Shown: positions 61,801 through 62,725 of the stretch, in pieces | Layout of the letters: every line of letters begins with the position of its first letter | Position numbering within the stretch: the stretch's first letter is position 1 | NCBI GenBank assembly: GCA_023653785.1 | Contig: JAMKCH010002963.1 | Span: 1 to 64,000 of the forward strand | Direction: 5' to 3' | Length of the DNA stretch: 64,000 bases | From: Ophioderma brevispina | Taxonomy: Eukaryota > Echinodermata > Ophiuroidea > Amphilepidida > Ophiodermatidae | Translations under genes and position numbers: made by a program | Notes under the pieces: model-generated | Told to the model about the DNA's origin: nothing | Seen by the model: only the letters and a program-made list of their open reading frames with translations | The model's database searches: none

Positions 61801-62725
61801 GGTTGTACCACCCAATTTTTCTGATTCAAGCAAGCCACTAATTCTAGGAGTAGCTTTCCACTATGAACTTTACAAAATTTCAGTGGTCAGAGTGCCTCAA
61901 AGATGAAGGAAAGATCATTCTTGAAAGAATTGATGTGTTGAAGTGTACTTCTTTATGCATGTTTGTATTGTAACCCTGTAATAATATTTCAGTCAGAGTG
62001 CAACTTTGAAAATGTGACACATTTTTCGATAAATGGATATTGGTGTTGATGATATTGGATCATAATGGGCAGAAAGGTGCAAAATTTGCAGAAAAATAAC
62101 TGACTATTGAATATCTTTCGTGCATTGACCAATGGTTTATAACTTATGGCATGGGGTGTAATTTAAATGTGTTCTTTTTTTTGTGGGGATTTGAGATCAC
62201 TCCTCACTTCACGCTATCATGATTCTCAATGAGCCATGATGAACATTCAAAGGGAATAAGATTTAATTCTGAGTGCAAGACAGAATTACGGTTTATACAA
62301 TAATCAGTACTTCACAGCAACTTTGATCTTATGAATTTCACCGGATGGATTTACAAACGATACACAGTCAAATCTACAAATTCGTACAAATTTTAATATT
62401 CTATATATAAACTGGCTTGTAAAACGCGAGAACCTTTTGTCAGAATGAAGAAAAATGAATAATGAGATCGAGGGGAGAGGGATGGAGAAAAATGCCGTTC
62501 TAATAGTTTTCCTCACCTTTGTATCGTGAAATCCATCCTAAGGTTTTTCATAGTCCGGTATATCTCTTTTATTATTATCGTTGATAAGTTTAATAGCGAG
62601 TTGGGTTGCGGGAAGAAGCGCCTCTCCACAGGAGCCAGGGTCCTCCATTGGGTAGAGACCAAGTGGTACACAGGTTGAGTTGAGAAGCGCGTTTGTACGC
62701 TAATGATTGCCAGAGTAATGATCAG
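11592..62725 (-). CDS. GABA-B-receptor-like class C GPCR, whole gene span
   Basis: One minus-strand gene of about 51 kb, assembled from exons described separately. It encodes an extracellular ligand-binding (Venus flytrap) domain followed directly by a 7TM domain. There is no cysteine-rich linker, as is typical for GABA-B receptors and unlike metabotropic glutamate receptors. Diagnostic blocks are FYEPEARKVFCQAY, APFGYDAAWTAAIALN, RMIKMSSPRLNN (first intracellular loop), FGAMFSKTWRVHRIF (TM3/second loop) and GMSVYTVVIMS with LCLVFIPK (TM6-TM7). GABA-B receptors act as Gi/o-coupled heterodimers at the plasma membrane; whether this one binds GABA is unclear. Most junction phases agree. Breaks: a stop or shift in the 62.6-kb exon, two shifts in 43.5, one in 42.0, two in 38.0, and one shift plus a TGA in 18.9. 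Introns hold most of the window's mobile DNA. It shares features with both GABBR1 and GABBR2, so it is likely an invertebrate-specific paralogue. Confidence 0.88.
11968..13412. repeat. Inverted pair of ~245-bp repeats with ~930-bp spacer
   Basis: The sequence from about 11970 to 12220 (TCTCAAAAAAATTTGCTGTG...) recurs inverted at about 13160-13410 with roughly 80 percent identity by eye. The spacer 12225-13155 has no recognisable gene or inverted structure, apart from a small hairpin at 12470-12507. This is either two opposite insertions of one element or a long-spacer fold-back transposon. It lies in or next to the last intron of the receptor. Confidence 0.6.
13771..13834. repeat. (CG)13(TG)19 dinucleotide tract
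   Basis: A pure alternating purine-pyrimidine tract of CG followed by TG, 64 bp long. It is followed by looser TG-rich sequence to about 14010. Such tracts are classic Z-DNA-prone sequence. It lies in a receptor intron. Confidence 0.9.
15006..15098 (-). CDS. Receptor: 93-nt cytoplasmic tail exon, copy proximal to the 3' end
   Basis: The exon has a pyrimidine-rich acceptor (...CTCTTTAAG|GTC) and a strong donor (GAC|GTAAG). It is 31 codons long, phase 0 at both ends, beginning VKIRNDVMPRGVPTC and ending GEDRVD. It continues exactly in phase from the TM7 exon (...VFIPK|VKIRND), matching the place where GABA-B receptors pass into the cytoplasmic tail. It is identical to the copy at 15848-15940. 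Either copy, both or one can be spliced in without changing frame. Confidence 0.75.
15848..15940 (-). CDS. Receptor: 93-nt cytoplasmic tail exon, duplicate copy
   Basis: This is an exact second copy of the 15006-15098 exon, including both splice sites, inside the 842-bp tandem duplication. It is the copy nearer the TM7 exon (16965-17113). Because it is a multiple of three and phase 0/0, including both would add a repeated 31-residue tail segment. Confidence 0.75.
16965..17113 (-). CDS. Receptor: TM6-TM7 exon
   Basis: Acceptor CACAG|GA and donor AAG|GTAAAT. The exon reads (G)MSVYTVVIMSFTGVPVAI through EPNVHYALLSTFIF to TLCLVFIPK. This is the most diagnostic GABA-B block: it corresponds to the family's IGMSVYNVGIM, then (D)QPNVQF, then TLCLVFVPK. 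It starts in phase 1 and ends in phase 0. No frame damage is present. Confidence 0.95.
17114..18130. other. Receptor intron sequence
   Basis: Intronic DNA between the TM6-TM7 exon and the donor minisatellite. I see no exon or recognisable element. Short open frames at 17400-17900 on both strands show no family motifs. Confidence 0.5.
18135..18809. repeat. 32-bp minisatellite derived from the receptor 5' splice site
   Basis: About 21 imperfect tandem units. The minus-strand consensus is TCCAAACATATAG followed by GTAAGAATTTCCTAAAAGC. The adjoining exon (18810-18954) ends TCCAAACATAGAG|GTAAGAATTTCC, so each unit is a copy of the last 13 exon bases plus the first 19 intron bases. Roughly half the units keep the GT donor (GGTAAG or GGTAGA). 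Many others have ATAGTTAAG, where the consensus donor is lost or shifted by a base. The units furthest from the exon are the most degenerate. Confidence 0.9.
18810..18954 (-). CDS. Receptor: TM4-TM5 exon, damaged
   Basis: Family-like sequence is CSSRYHSIWLCILFC, then LLMVTSAIPLAWETR, then NVKVSVLNDSKHRG, matching the GABA-B blocks with WLG, LLM..., AWETRNV and LNDSKYIG. Two faults are visible. A TGA (18893-18891) sits where the family has a Gly before LLM. An AAAA run at about 18861-18864 shifts the frame by one between AWETR and NVKV. The acceptor CACAAG|TT also gives the wrong phase, needing one extra base. The total length (145) nonetheless fits the required phase 0 to phase 1, consistent with compensating indels. 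The donor AG|GTAAGA is intact and borders the minisatellite. Confidence 0.8.
18955..19490. other. Receptor intron with CA-rich patch
   Basis: No exon is seen. CA-rich microsatellite-like sequence occupies about 19285-19410 and generates spurious open frames. Confidence 0.5.
19490..19830. repeat. ~165-bp tandem duplication
   Basis: Two diverged direct units share GGTTAACTTGGCCAG (near 19526 and 19690), CATGCAGGAGAATA- or CGTGCAGAGGATA-type sequence, and ATTCTTCGC with GGATDAT. They lie back to back in a receptor intron and carry no gene. Confidence 0.55.
20300..21755 (-). mobile_element. LINE reverse transcriptase, 5'-truncated, degenerate
   Basis: Minus-strand remains of a non-LTR reverse transcriptase: YKFLERLIHARINPIID (about 21330-21275), HGLAGFRQGRSTVDQVALL (finger region), FVDLAAAYDTTWHRRL (catalytic motif A, with its Asp), NGVPRGFVLAPLLFNIYI (motif B) and YGYTDD at about 21010-20990 (catalytic DD box). 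The segments sit in two or more frames and are interrupted by stops, so the copy is dead. It lies within the receptor intron between TM3 and TM4-TM5 exons, in the same orientation as the gene. The sequence style is Jockey/CR1/RTE-like; I cannot fix the clade. Confidence 0.85.
21982..22101 (-). CDS. Receptor: TM4-region exon
   Basis: Acceptor TCAAG|ATC, donor AAG|GTAAG, 40 codons, phase 0 to 0. It reads ITDGKLFITVAALVALDVLV, then LLIWEIVDPTQPF, ending NGEEK. It corresponds to the GABA-B segment that starts at the end of intracellular loop 2 and spans the next helix (family: IIKDQKLL..., then W..VDP). Undamaged. Confidence 0.93.
22321..22350. repeat. Perfect 30-bp palindrome
   Basis: AGGTAGTTCACTTT, two bases, then AAAGTGAACTACCT: perfect 14-bp arms with only a 2-nt centre. 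It lies in the receptor intron between 22101 and 22412. It may be the remnant of a small inverted-repeat element. Confidence 0.85.
22412..22522 (-). CDS. Receptor: TM3 / second intracellular loop exon
   Basis: Acceptor TCCAG|ATA, donor AAG|GTATG, 37 codons, phase 0 to 0. It reads IFTWALVTGISLSFGAMFSK, then TWRVHRIFTTKS. FGAMFxKTWRVHxIF is a GABA-B hallmark at the cytoplasmic end of TM3, a G-protein contact region. Undamaged. Confidence 0.95.
22977..23109 (-). CDS. Receptor: first intracellular loop and TM2 exon
   Basis: Acceptor AACAG|A, donor AAG|GTAAAT. It reads (R)MIKMSSPRLNNAIIVGAMLT, then YSAILFLGIDVGLV, ending DKYCKMTK. RxIKMSSPxLNN is the conserved intracellular loop 1 of GABA-B receptors. 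The extracellular Cys near the end should form the class C disulfide to loop 2. Phase 2 to 0, intact. Confidence 0.95.
23160..23450. repeat. (TTG/TTA)n trinucleotide-rich tract
   Basis: Two patches of interrupted TTG, TTA and GTT repeats, at about 23165-23240 and 23340-23450, lie in the TM1-TM2 intron. Otherwise the intron holds nothing I recognise. Confidence 0.8.
24198..24348 (-). CDS. Receptor: ectodomain end and TM1 exon
   Basis: Acceptor TTTTCAG|AT, donor AGAG|GTAATT. It reads DGKVPVDSFILQYVYNTISF, then a strongly hydrophobic TM1 (YLFVVINVITSFGIVLAFGF), then NVKFSNK. GGKxPxD just before TM1 is family-typical. Phase 1 to 2, and both junctions agree with the neighbouring exons. Confidence 0.95.
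24998..25090 (-). CDS. Receptor: membrane-proximal ectodomain exon
   Basis: Acceptor TTTAAG|AT, donor CATG|GTACGT. It reads GTEMTVATFDPVLPYDTGFQ, ending KPPIQWHD. The pattern (aromatic, DP..., then IxW and GGKxPxD in the next exon) matches the end of the GABA-B flytrap domain. Phase 1 to 1. Intact. Confidence 0.9.
25196..25262 (-). CDS. Receptor: short ectodomain exon
   Basis: Acceptor CTAG|GGT, donor CAAC|GTAAGC, 67 nt, phase 0 to 1. It reads GTVRFGNNSGDRLSPVQLEQ plus NQ. With the preceding exon it gives FQGVS|GTVRFG, the family's F.GVSG.V.F block, followed by G.R...Q.Q. Intact. Confidence 0.92.
25390..26062. mobile_element. ~670-bp fold-back element in receptor intron
   Basis: Inverted ends: GCACTTTTATGGCAGAACTA on the left pairs with ...TTTTGCCATAAAAGGAC on the right. 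Internal blocks such as TTGAGATAAACTTA and TAAATATCTCAAA, and several TGCCAAAACTACGTAACTT copies, extend the symmetry. Non-coding and diverged. Confidence 0.6.
26452..26549 (-). CDS. Receptor: ectodomain exon with FEAM block
   Basis: Acceptor TTTGCAG|CC, donor TCC|GTAAGG, phase 1 to 0. It reads PPRSIADFDYSDMEMANIVF, then EAMADVDFQGVS. It matches GABA-B (DF.Y.D..M.N.IF.AM....F.GVSG). Intact. Confidence 0.94.
26856..27020. mobile_element. 165-bp MITE, copy 1 of a family of three
   Basis: Inverted-repeat element with ends GGAGTTTCTATAACCTGACT and its complement. The inner arms carry GAATTCGGAAACC and GGTTTCCGAATTC. It is the same family as 30021-30184 and the partial copy at 30260-30312. Intronic. 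Confidence 0.85.
27246..28686. mobile_element. ~1.44-kb fold-back element in receptor intron
   Basis: The ends GTTGCACCCA...TGATTAATTTTCC and the reverse complement at 28660-28686 match. Inward, GGTATGTTTCCGCCCCGAAAA (27315) pairs with its complement near 28600. Further in, AAAATGGCCACCATTGT, TTTAAACATTTAAGTGTCCA and AAGATGGCCGCCG pair with 28390-28570. The arms are about 300 bp with ~80 percent identity. The centre, about 27560-28380, has no recognisable protein. Confidence 0.8.
28839..29025 (-). CDS. Receptor: ectodomain lobe-2 exon
   Basis: Donor TTCA|GTAAGTTG. The acceptor is most likely ATACTTCAG|AGATGG, with an alternative 30-40 bp further upstream. It reads RWQVNEFLITLKSSSGYMKK, then YEEFVQRPPDELSGI, then EEAPFGYDAAWTAAIALNNA. 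EAPxxYDAxWxxAxALN is a GABA-B signature, and the Glu of EAP is the ligand-anchoring glutamate in GABBR1. Phase 0 to 1, intact. Confidence 0.92.
29026..30020. other. Receptor intron, nothing recognised
   Basis: AT-rich intron sequence with no motif-bearing open frame and no clear element. Confidence 0.45.
30021..30184. mobile_element. 164-bp MITE, copy 2
   Basis: Terminal inverted repeats GGGAGTTTCCGTAACCTGAC with its complement at the other end, and inner arms GAATTCGGAAATC and GATTTCC-type. It is homologous throughout to 26856-27020. This is the least diverged copy of the three. Confidence 0.88.
30260..30312. mobile_element. MITE copy 3, right end only
   Basis: ACGGAATAAAGCACAGG, then GTGTCAGATTGGTCAAGTTA, then CGAAAACTCCC matches the centre-to-right portion of the 30021 element. 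It lies only 75 bp from that copy and immediately before a retroelement ORF1 fragment. Confidence 0.6.
30317..30620 (+). mobile_element. Retroelement ORF1 (gag-like) fragment
   Basis: Open from a GTG/ATG region: TWDARELTVLEVYLAVEAVA, then GAQRIQNLWRIYINNQEARNK, then after a frame shift RGITLRRLFIPLSSTNPYLR and DKPTTRVAISNVPLS. A pattern of W.IY...ARNKL...G..., then (I)Y..NPY, then TTR(V)AISNVP resembles the N-terminal gag/ORF1 domain of LINEs in aquatic invertebrates, which precedes zinc knuckles. No knuckle and no RT follow. Function is inferred from memory of the pattern only. Confidence 0.5.
31159..31741. mobile_element. ~580-bp fold-back element
   Basis: Outer arms ACACTCGAACAACGCCCTAG with CTAGTCATTTT...AGAGTGT, and inner arms TGAAAGTCAATGTTATGTTT plus CCCGTAAC, pairing with GTTACGGGAAACATAACATC and GACTTTCAT. 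Diverged but symmetrical over most of its length. Intronic. Confidence 0.65.
31742..33390. other. Intron sequence with one dispersed repeat
   Basis: Positions 32250-32410 are an inverted copy of 4530-4690, sharing CATATGATGACCAGAA, GTTACGAATCACCAAACTCG and GATGTGAAATTGA-type blocks. Nothing else is recognised. Confidence 0.5.
33394..34150 (+). mobile_element. LINE ORF1 (coiled coil plus RRM-like), frameshifted
   Basis: The first part is EEVINNVKYKDFLSKLINEA, then a coiled coil (SHLQANVRDLQNQVTNLKDD, VEKLEGENLDLHSKA). After a one-base shift and stop at about 33655 comes the second part: TRRSCALVTGVPEEAKEDTD, then IIKIAKDKMNVPLSLTDLHR, then THRI.KKIPGKP, and a C-terminal YEAAWTWGGRV block at about 34030. 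That order is the L1/CR1-style ORF1 architecture (coiled coil, RRM, C-terminal domain). It is followed by a separate LINE copy at 34578. Confidence 0.75.
34578..35425 (+). mobile_element. LINE A, 5' part: PHD finger and endonuclease start
   Basis: A PHD-type zinc finger (CHSGSVWFHPQCTKL, then LNPKEWVCFKC) is followed by NGKFNILTVNVRSLSKNFES, the start of an apurinic-type endonuclease, and then VIGVSETHLKDK, carrying the catalytic ETHL motif. VVVGVV.RAHT and MGDFNMNF follow in other frames. The catalytic core is thus partly readable but shifted. The element is interrupted at about 35430 by LINE B and resumes at about 36843. PHD-plus-EEP is typical of CR1/L2-like LINEs. Confidence 0.75.
35430..36840 (+). 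mobile_element. LINE B copy nested in LINE A
   Basis: Homologous to the minus-strand element at 55.5-58.4 kb: 35461-35510 (GTAGACTTCGAGCACC) complements 58150-58190, and 36180-36270 (CCGAAAGCTCCGAGGGGATC) complements 57425-57450. Coding fragments include KVPFKRRFNYKKA, then the linker QISSVYHMFEADLSQLNQLL, KFGEDLRKRLAKPGTLNWNP, and the start of the RT palm region FERACSIVSHL. It is truncated before the catalytic domain and full of stops. Confidence 0.75.
36843..37480 (+). mobile_element. LINE A, continuation and 3' end
   Basis: THDFLDLIILF, then PTRITNTTATMLI, is the C-terminal end of the endonuclease. EKNLKEITVHDKL and SDVKWHEILCHNNADD are the linker before RT. The RT itself is missing. The tail ATTGCGCTTTATAAAGAAAT plus TATGTATGTATGTATA at 37461-37496 is the typical 3' terminus of L2/CR1-type elements. 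Together with 34578-35425 it makes one element split by LINE B. Confidence 0.7.
37976..38106 (-). CDS. Receptor: ectodomain exon, two frameshifts
   Basis: Acceptor TTACCCTAG|GC. (G)FYQPWWQIILDC in the first frame, SIAQMTEA in a second and DGYLCVHAIGAYRKEEL in a third together match the GABA-B order GWYE.SWW, C....(M)EA.(E)GY. Joined to the previous exon it gives YVWIILG|FYQPWW. The donor is uncertain (perhaps AATTG|GTAGAG at 37975). Single-base indels near 38061 and about 38040 explain the breaks. Confidence 0.7.
38921..39126. mobile_element. ~205-bp fold-back element
   Basis: ATTCGCGAATATAATGG (about 38961) pairs with CTATTATATTCGCGAAT (about 39068). Inside, TAGTTTCTGACATG pairs with CATGTCAGAAACTA around a 15-nt centre containing CTGCAG. 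The ends carry GCTC-type and GCGAG sequences. Intronic. Confidence 0.75.
39622..39650. repeat. (TACA)n microsatellite next to a receptor exon
   Basis: About six CATA/TACA units start 38 bp inside the intron from the donor of the 39688-39802 exon. It may be the tail of a minus-strand LINE end, but no LINE sequence adjoins it. Confidence 0.8.
39688..39802 (-). CDS. Receptor: ectodomain exon with FYEPEARKVF
   Basis: Acceptor ACTCTAG|AAA, donor CTTG|GTGAGA. It reads KMGVRIIYGIFYEPEARKVF, then CQAYRHGLYGAKYVWIIL. This is the conserved GABA-B segment; the Tyr in FYEP aligns with the GABBR1 tyrosine that contacts GABA. Phase 0 to 1. The join to the 41.4-kb exon (…VGNLK|KMGV) fits the family, but the phase is off by one in an A run. 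Confidence 0.93.
39957..40729. mobile_element. ~770-bp fold-back element with pyrimidine-rich centre
   Basis: The outer ends GAAGCGTCGACTTGAATAAA and TTTATTAATCGACGCTTC pair. Inward, ATATTGACATTCGAGAACAA pairs with TTGTTCTCGAATGTCAATAT, and ATATATGGCTCACTCTA with TAGAGTGAGCCATATAT. The arms total about 200 bp. The unpaired centre (40150-40540) contains a GTCCGTCCCTCCCGTCTGTC-type patch. No transposase. Confidence 0.85.
40730..41387. other. Receptor intron, nothing recognised
   Basis: No exon, repeat or element that I can support, apart from short GGTGAGG-like patches. Confidence 0.4.
41388..41494 (-). CDS. Receptor: ectodomain lobe-1/2 exon
   Basis: Acceptor ATGACAG|ATT. It reads ISGNFRQRAAQNGIKIIASE, then IITNTDDPSIQVGNLK. 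It matches the family's (ER)…AGI.I…FS.DP…(V)K.LK. Two donors are possible, GTTG|GTAATT or AAA|GTGAAT; the second preserves the conserved NLK. Phase 0 start agrees with the 42.0-kb exon. Confidence 0.88.
41500..41720. repeat. GA-rich purine tract
   Basis: An irregular GAGA/GGAGA/GACAGA run lies immediately upstream of the 41388-41494 exon on the gene's strand, where it reads as a pyrimidine-rich TCTC tract. It may extend the polypyrimidine signal. It creates spurious frames. Confidence 0.6.
41942..42114 (-). CDS. Receptor: ectodomain LSYG exon, one frameshift
   Basis: Acceptor GGTTGTTTCAAG|CTG, donor ACA|GTAAGA. The first frame reads LSYGAYILTSRIGSQDPDPM, then FFRMVP. A one-base loss near 42037 changes to TGSGLNVMVIAVMRIMDGDS, then GLDSSSCCVFQT. 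The LSYG block and FFR block are those that line the GABA pocket in GABBR1. Length 173 is one base short of phase 0 to 0, consistent with a single missing base. Confidence 0.85.
42115..42639. other. Receptor intron, nothing recognised
   Basis: No supported element. Confidence 0.4.
42640..42855 (-). mobile_element. LINE reverse transcriptase C-terminal fragment
   Basis: It reads LLLIPRLRRSVRSHDLAVKV, then PRSNLAPTEDNFLPFSVGLL, then MPSFMLMVASIK. The pattern R…VPR.…..FLP..V.LWN.LP…V..…S…FK is the conserved C-terminal end of CR1/Jockey-type RT proteins. The LWN.LP core is disrupted by a shift. An isolated remnant in a receptor intron. Confidence 0.55.
43060..43170. repeat. Dispersed repeat, related to 52500-52620
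   Basis: CGAGAACGTTTCGAAGGTTTATTGGA, then AAACCGCAAACCTTGT, then GACTTGCCTGCTA corresponds to AAGAACGTTTCGAAAGCTTA..., AAACGCAAAACTTGT and AACTTGCCTGCTA at 52530-52600, same orientation. A non-coding repeat family. Confidence 0.55.
43478..43623 (-). CDS. Receptor: second ectodomain exon, two frameshifts
   Basis: Acceptor CTTTATAAAG|TGT, donor CAG|GTACAA. Three frames in order give CDGASLVDAH, then VYNLSVIKTMILERGCSTST (plus LPTAHA), then LNHLWNSFVQ. They match GABBR blocks KCD…, (L)YN…IK.IL..GCS..S and (M)WN…|LSYG. Length 146 equals two extra bases over the expected 144. One frame is open throughout and would give a plausible but wrong 48-residue peptide. Confidence 0.78.
44395..44925. repeat. 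~270-bp tandem repeat, GA-rich with conserved core
   Basis: Two units, about 44510-44650 and 44790-44920, share CAAATCAAGAGGGA, GAGAAGGGAAGGGTTGCC, AATACTGTGACTG, TTTAGTA, ATCCGCCAACATTCCATCGC and CTGCTTTATT. Each is preceded by a GAAAAG purine tract. Intronic. Confidence 0.75.
45300..45560 (+). mobile_element. LINE B family 3' fragment
   Basis: GGAAGCAGATCAGGATACTGC, then GTGGAACAGCACCACAGA complements the 55640-55700 segment of the minus-strand LINE B. Plus-strand reading gives WKQIRILLWWLWNSTTDNG, then a block with SNITDKNLVRFNEAA. No further LINE sequence adjoins. It ends near a G-run at about 45561-45573. Confidence 0.55.
45600..47149. other. Receptor intron, nothing recognised
   Basis: Open frames up to about 85 codons occur (for example 45941-46198 and 46681-46875) without family motifs or splice support. 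Treated as chance. Confidence 0.4.
47150..47371 (-). mobile_element. Possible Penelope-like element GIY-YIG C-terminal fragment
   Basis: Open frame: KKDLRYFHDLINDILHINHF, then GSMENHFDTLREILDVMKDM, then GVGRKHVIMCKETNRWELET, ending in a stop. The spacing H(L/I)…(N)H.FGS(I)…..L.…….G(R/K)K…(E)….(Y/C)KETN resembles the region after GIY-YIG in Penelope retroelements. No RT domain is seen. Assignment is by remembered pattern only. Confidence 0.3.
47836..47852. repeat. C17 homopolymer
   Basis: A run of about 17 C followed by GGGG. Intronic. Confidence 0.8.
48595..49215. repeat. Direct repeat pair, ~430 bp apart
   Basis: CCGGTAAGTCCAGCC...GGTGACCCTCGC...AGAGAAATGG(G)CGAGA, then GTTGCTATCAT, then AAAATCTGTAGGAATATCAA and AAAAGATTGTC occurs at about 48628-48795 and again at 49055-49220. 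The units are diverged with small indels. Intronic and non-coding. Confidence 0.75.
49760..50542. other. Unassigned open reading frames in receptor intron
   Basis: Plus strand 49760-50053 is open for 97 codons (…CKNYLKCICSVYKSGREPFL…) and minus strand 50010-50542 is open in two frames (GGNFRKKLTTRQHVIENRCK, then ALSQNAAKVINASLATLSEP and TPVHRRRQQFFSLLNNRF). The minus-strand pair joins through one shift into about 170 codons with protein-like composition. It may be a DNA-transposon remnant. I recognise no family. Confidence 0.25.
50548..51345. repeat. Minisatellite with ~85-90-bp unit
   Basis: At least eight imperfect units carry the block CGGTATAAGATCCGCTTTGG, then GTCTCGATTTGGC, then TTTGTATTGTATGTG-type AT-rich spacer. 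Unit length varies through small indels. The array lies in the first receptor intron. No coding potential. Confidence 0.85.
51346..52500. other. Receptor intron, nothing recognised
   Basis: No element or exon supported. The CA-rich stretch 52745-52830 further on is microsatellite-like. Confidence 0.4.
52900..54770 (+). mobile_element. LINE C: reverse transcriptase, many frameshifts
   Basis: Blocks in order: KLSGPDGVSAK with LRSYATELSTTLPIFLIKSL, then LLSGDLPADWLTANISPIFK (53150-53230), then FEHLY, RHGFR-like sequence, the motif A region (SKAFDC then VPHNRLLYK at 53470-53500), LTKRKQRVVMDGDHSHWVQV, KGTVLGPLLFLA (motif B, 53650-53683), a degraded ADD region near 53735, QETASHSYLGVHINNL (53935-53978), and C-terminal RVQLTLLYKIIRR. 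This covers nearly a whole RT in CR1/Jockey-like order, but it is broken at almost every block. Inactive. Confidence 0.85.
54935..55310. repeat. Short-unit array (about 15 bp, AGACCAATGGATATT)
   Basis: More than 15 degenerate copies of TTAGACCAATGGATA or TTAGACCAAATGGATA. The 5' half is regular and the 3' half increasingly diverged. It directly follows LINE C and may have grown from its tail. Confidence 0.8.
55500..58450 (-). mobile_element. LINE B: near full-length degenerate copy
   Basis: Minus-strand order: endonuclease-region homology to 35460-35700 at 58140-58200, linker (57300-57850, complementary to 35850-36300), YKLFERLRLNRIAPVID at about 57015-56965 (RT finger), then DTWSAGSCRFIYADKLGI at about 56600-56550 (the catalytic YADD box, here YADK), SDALNE-like sequence, LRHSVCFHL, VTWSGTP, and VYLGVTVDRTLSFL at 56345-56308. 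The 3' region to 55500 matches 45300-45560. Damage includes the box mutation and several shifts. A G22 run (55979-56000) sits near the 3' end. Confidence 0.85.
55979..56000. repeat. G22 homopolymer
   Basis: A pure run of 22 G within the LINE B 3' region. It is capable of quadruplex-like structures and is hard to sequence. Confidence 0.9.
58451..59700. other. Receptor intron, AT-rich, nothing recognised
   Basis: No element or exon supported. Confidence 0.45.
59700..61060 (+). mobile_element. LINE D: CR1/L2-like reverse transcriptase remnant
   Basis: Plus-strand blocks in shifting frames: DGVFPHEWN, then KVVPLHKG at about 60020-60080, DVNNYRPG, LHSKIFKEAVRNQFI, NPRQSGFRP, FIDLRRHS-like motif A with its Asp (60320-60340), then GPLLFL (motif B end, 60515), a degraded motif C, and GKTKVMLVGN-like sequence at about 60730-60765, then CLGVL-like. 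The order is that of CR1/L2 RTs. It has multiple stops and an AT-biased sequence, suggesting old age. Confidence 0.7.
61330..62516. other. First receptor intron, 5' end
   Basis: AT-rich intron sequence adjoining the donor of the 62517-62725 exon. No element is recognised beyond short GGCCACCCTGTATAAAG-type sequence near 61379. Confidence 0.4.
62517..62725 (-). CDS. Receptor: first recognisable ectodomain exon
   Basis: Acceptor TTTCTTCAG|CTG, donor AAAG|GTGAGG. A hydrophobic start (LIITLAIISVQTRFSTQPV), possibly the end of a signal peptide, leads after a one-base shift into LGLYPMEDPGSCGEALLPAT, then QLAIKLINDNNKRDIPDYE. This matches the flytrap opening of GABA-B receptors (GL(F/Y)PM…A…A…IN....(D)IL..Y). 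After DYE a TAG interrupts; either it is nonsense or paired indels in an AAAA run hide a read-through to FHDTK, which joins in phase to CDGAS of the next exon (compare HDSKCD in GABBR1). Confidence 0.8.

Noticed and set aside
62304..62516. 70-codon minus frame directly downstream of the first receptor exon
   Set aside because: Lies beyond the GTGAGG donor, so it is intron; no family motif.
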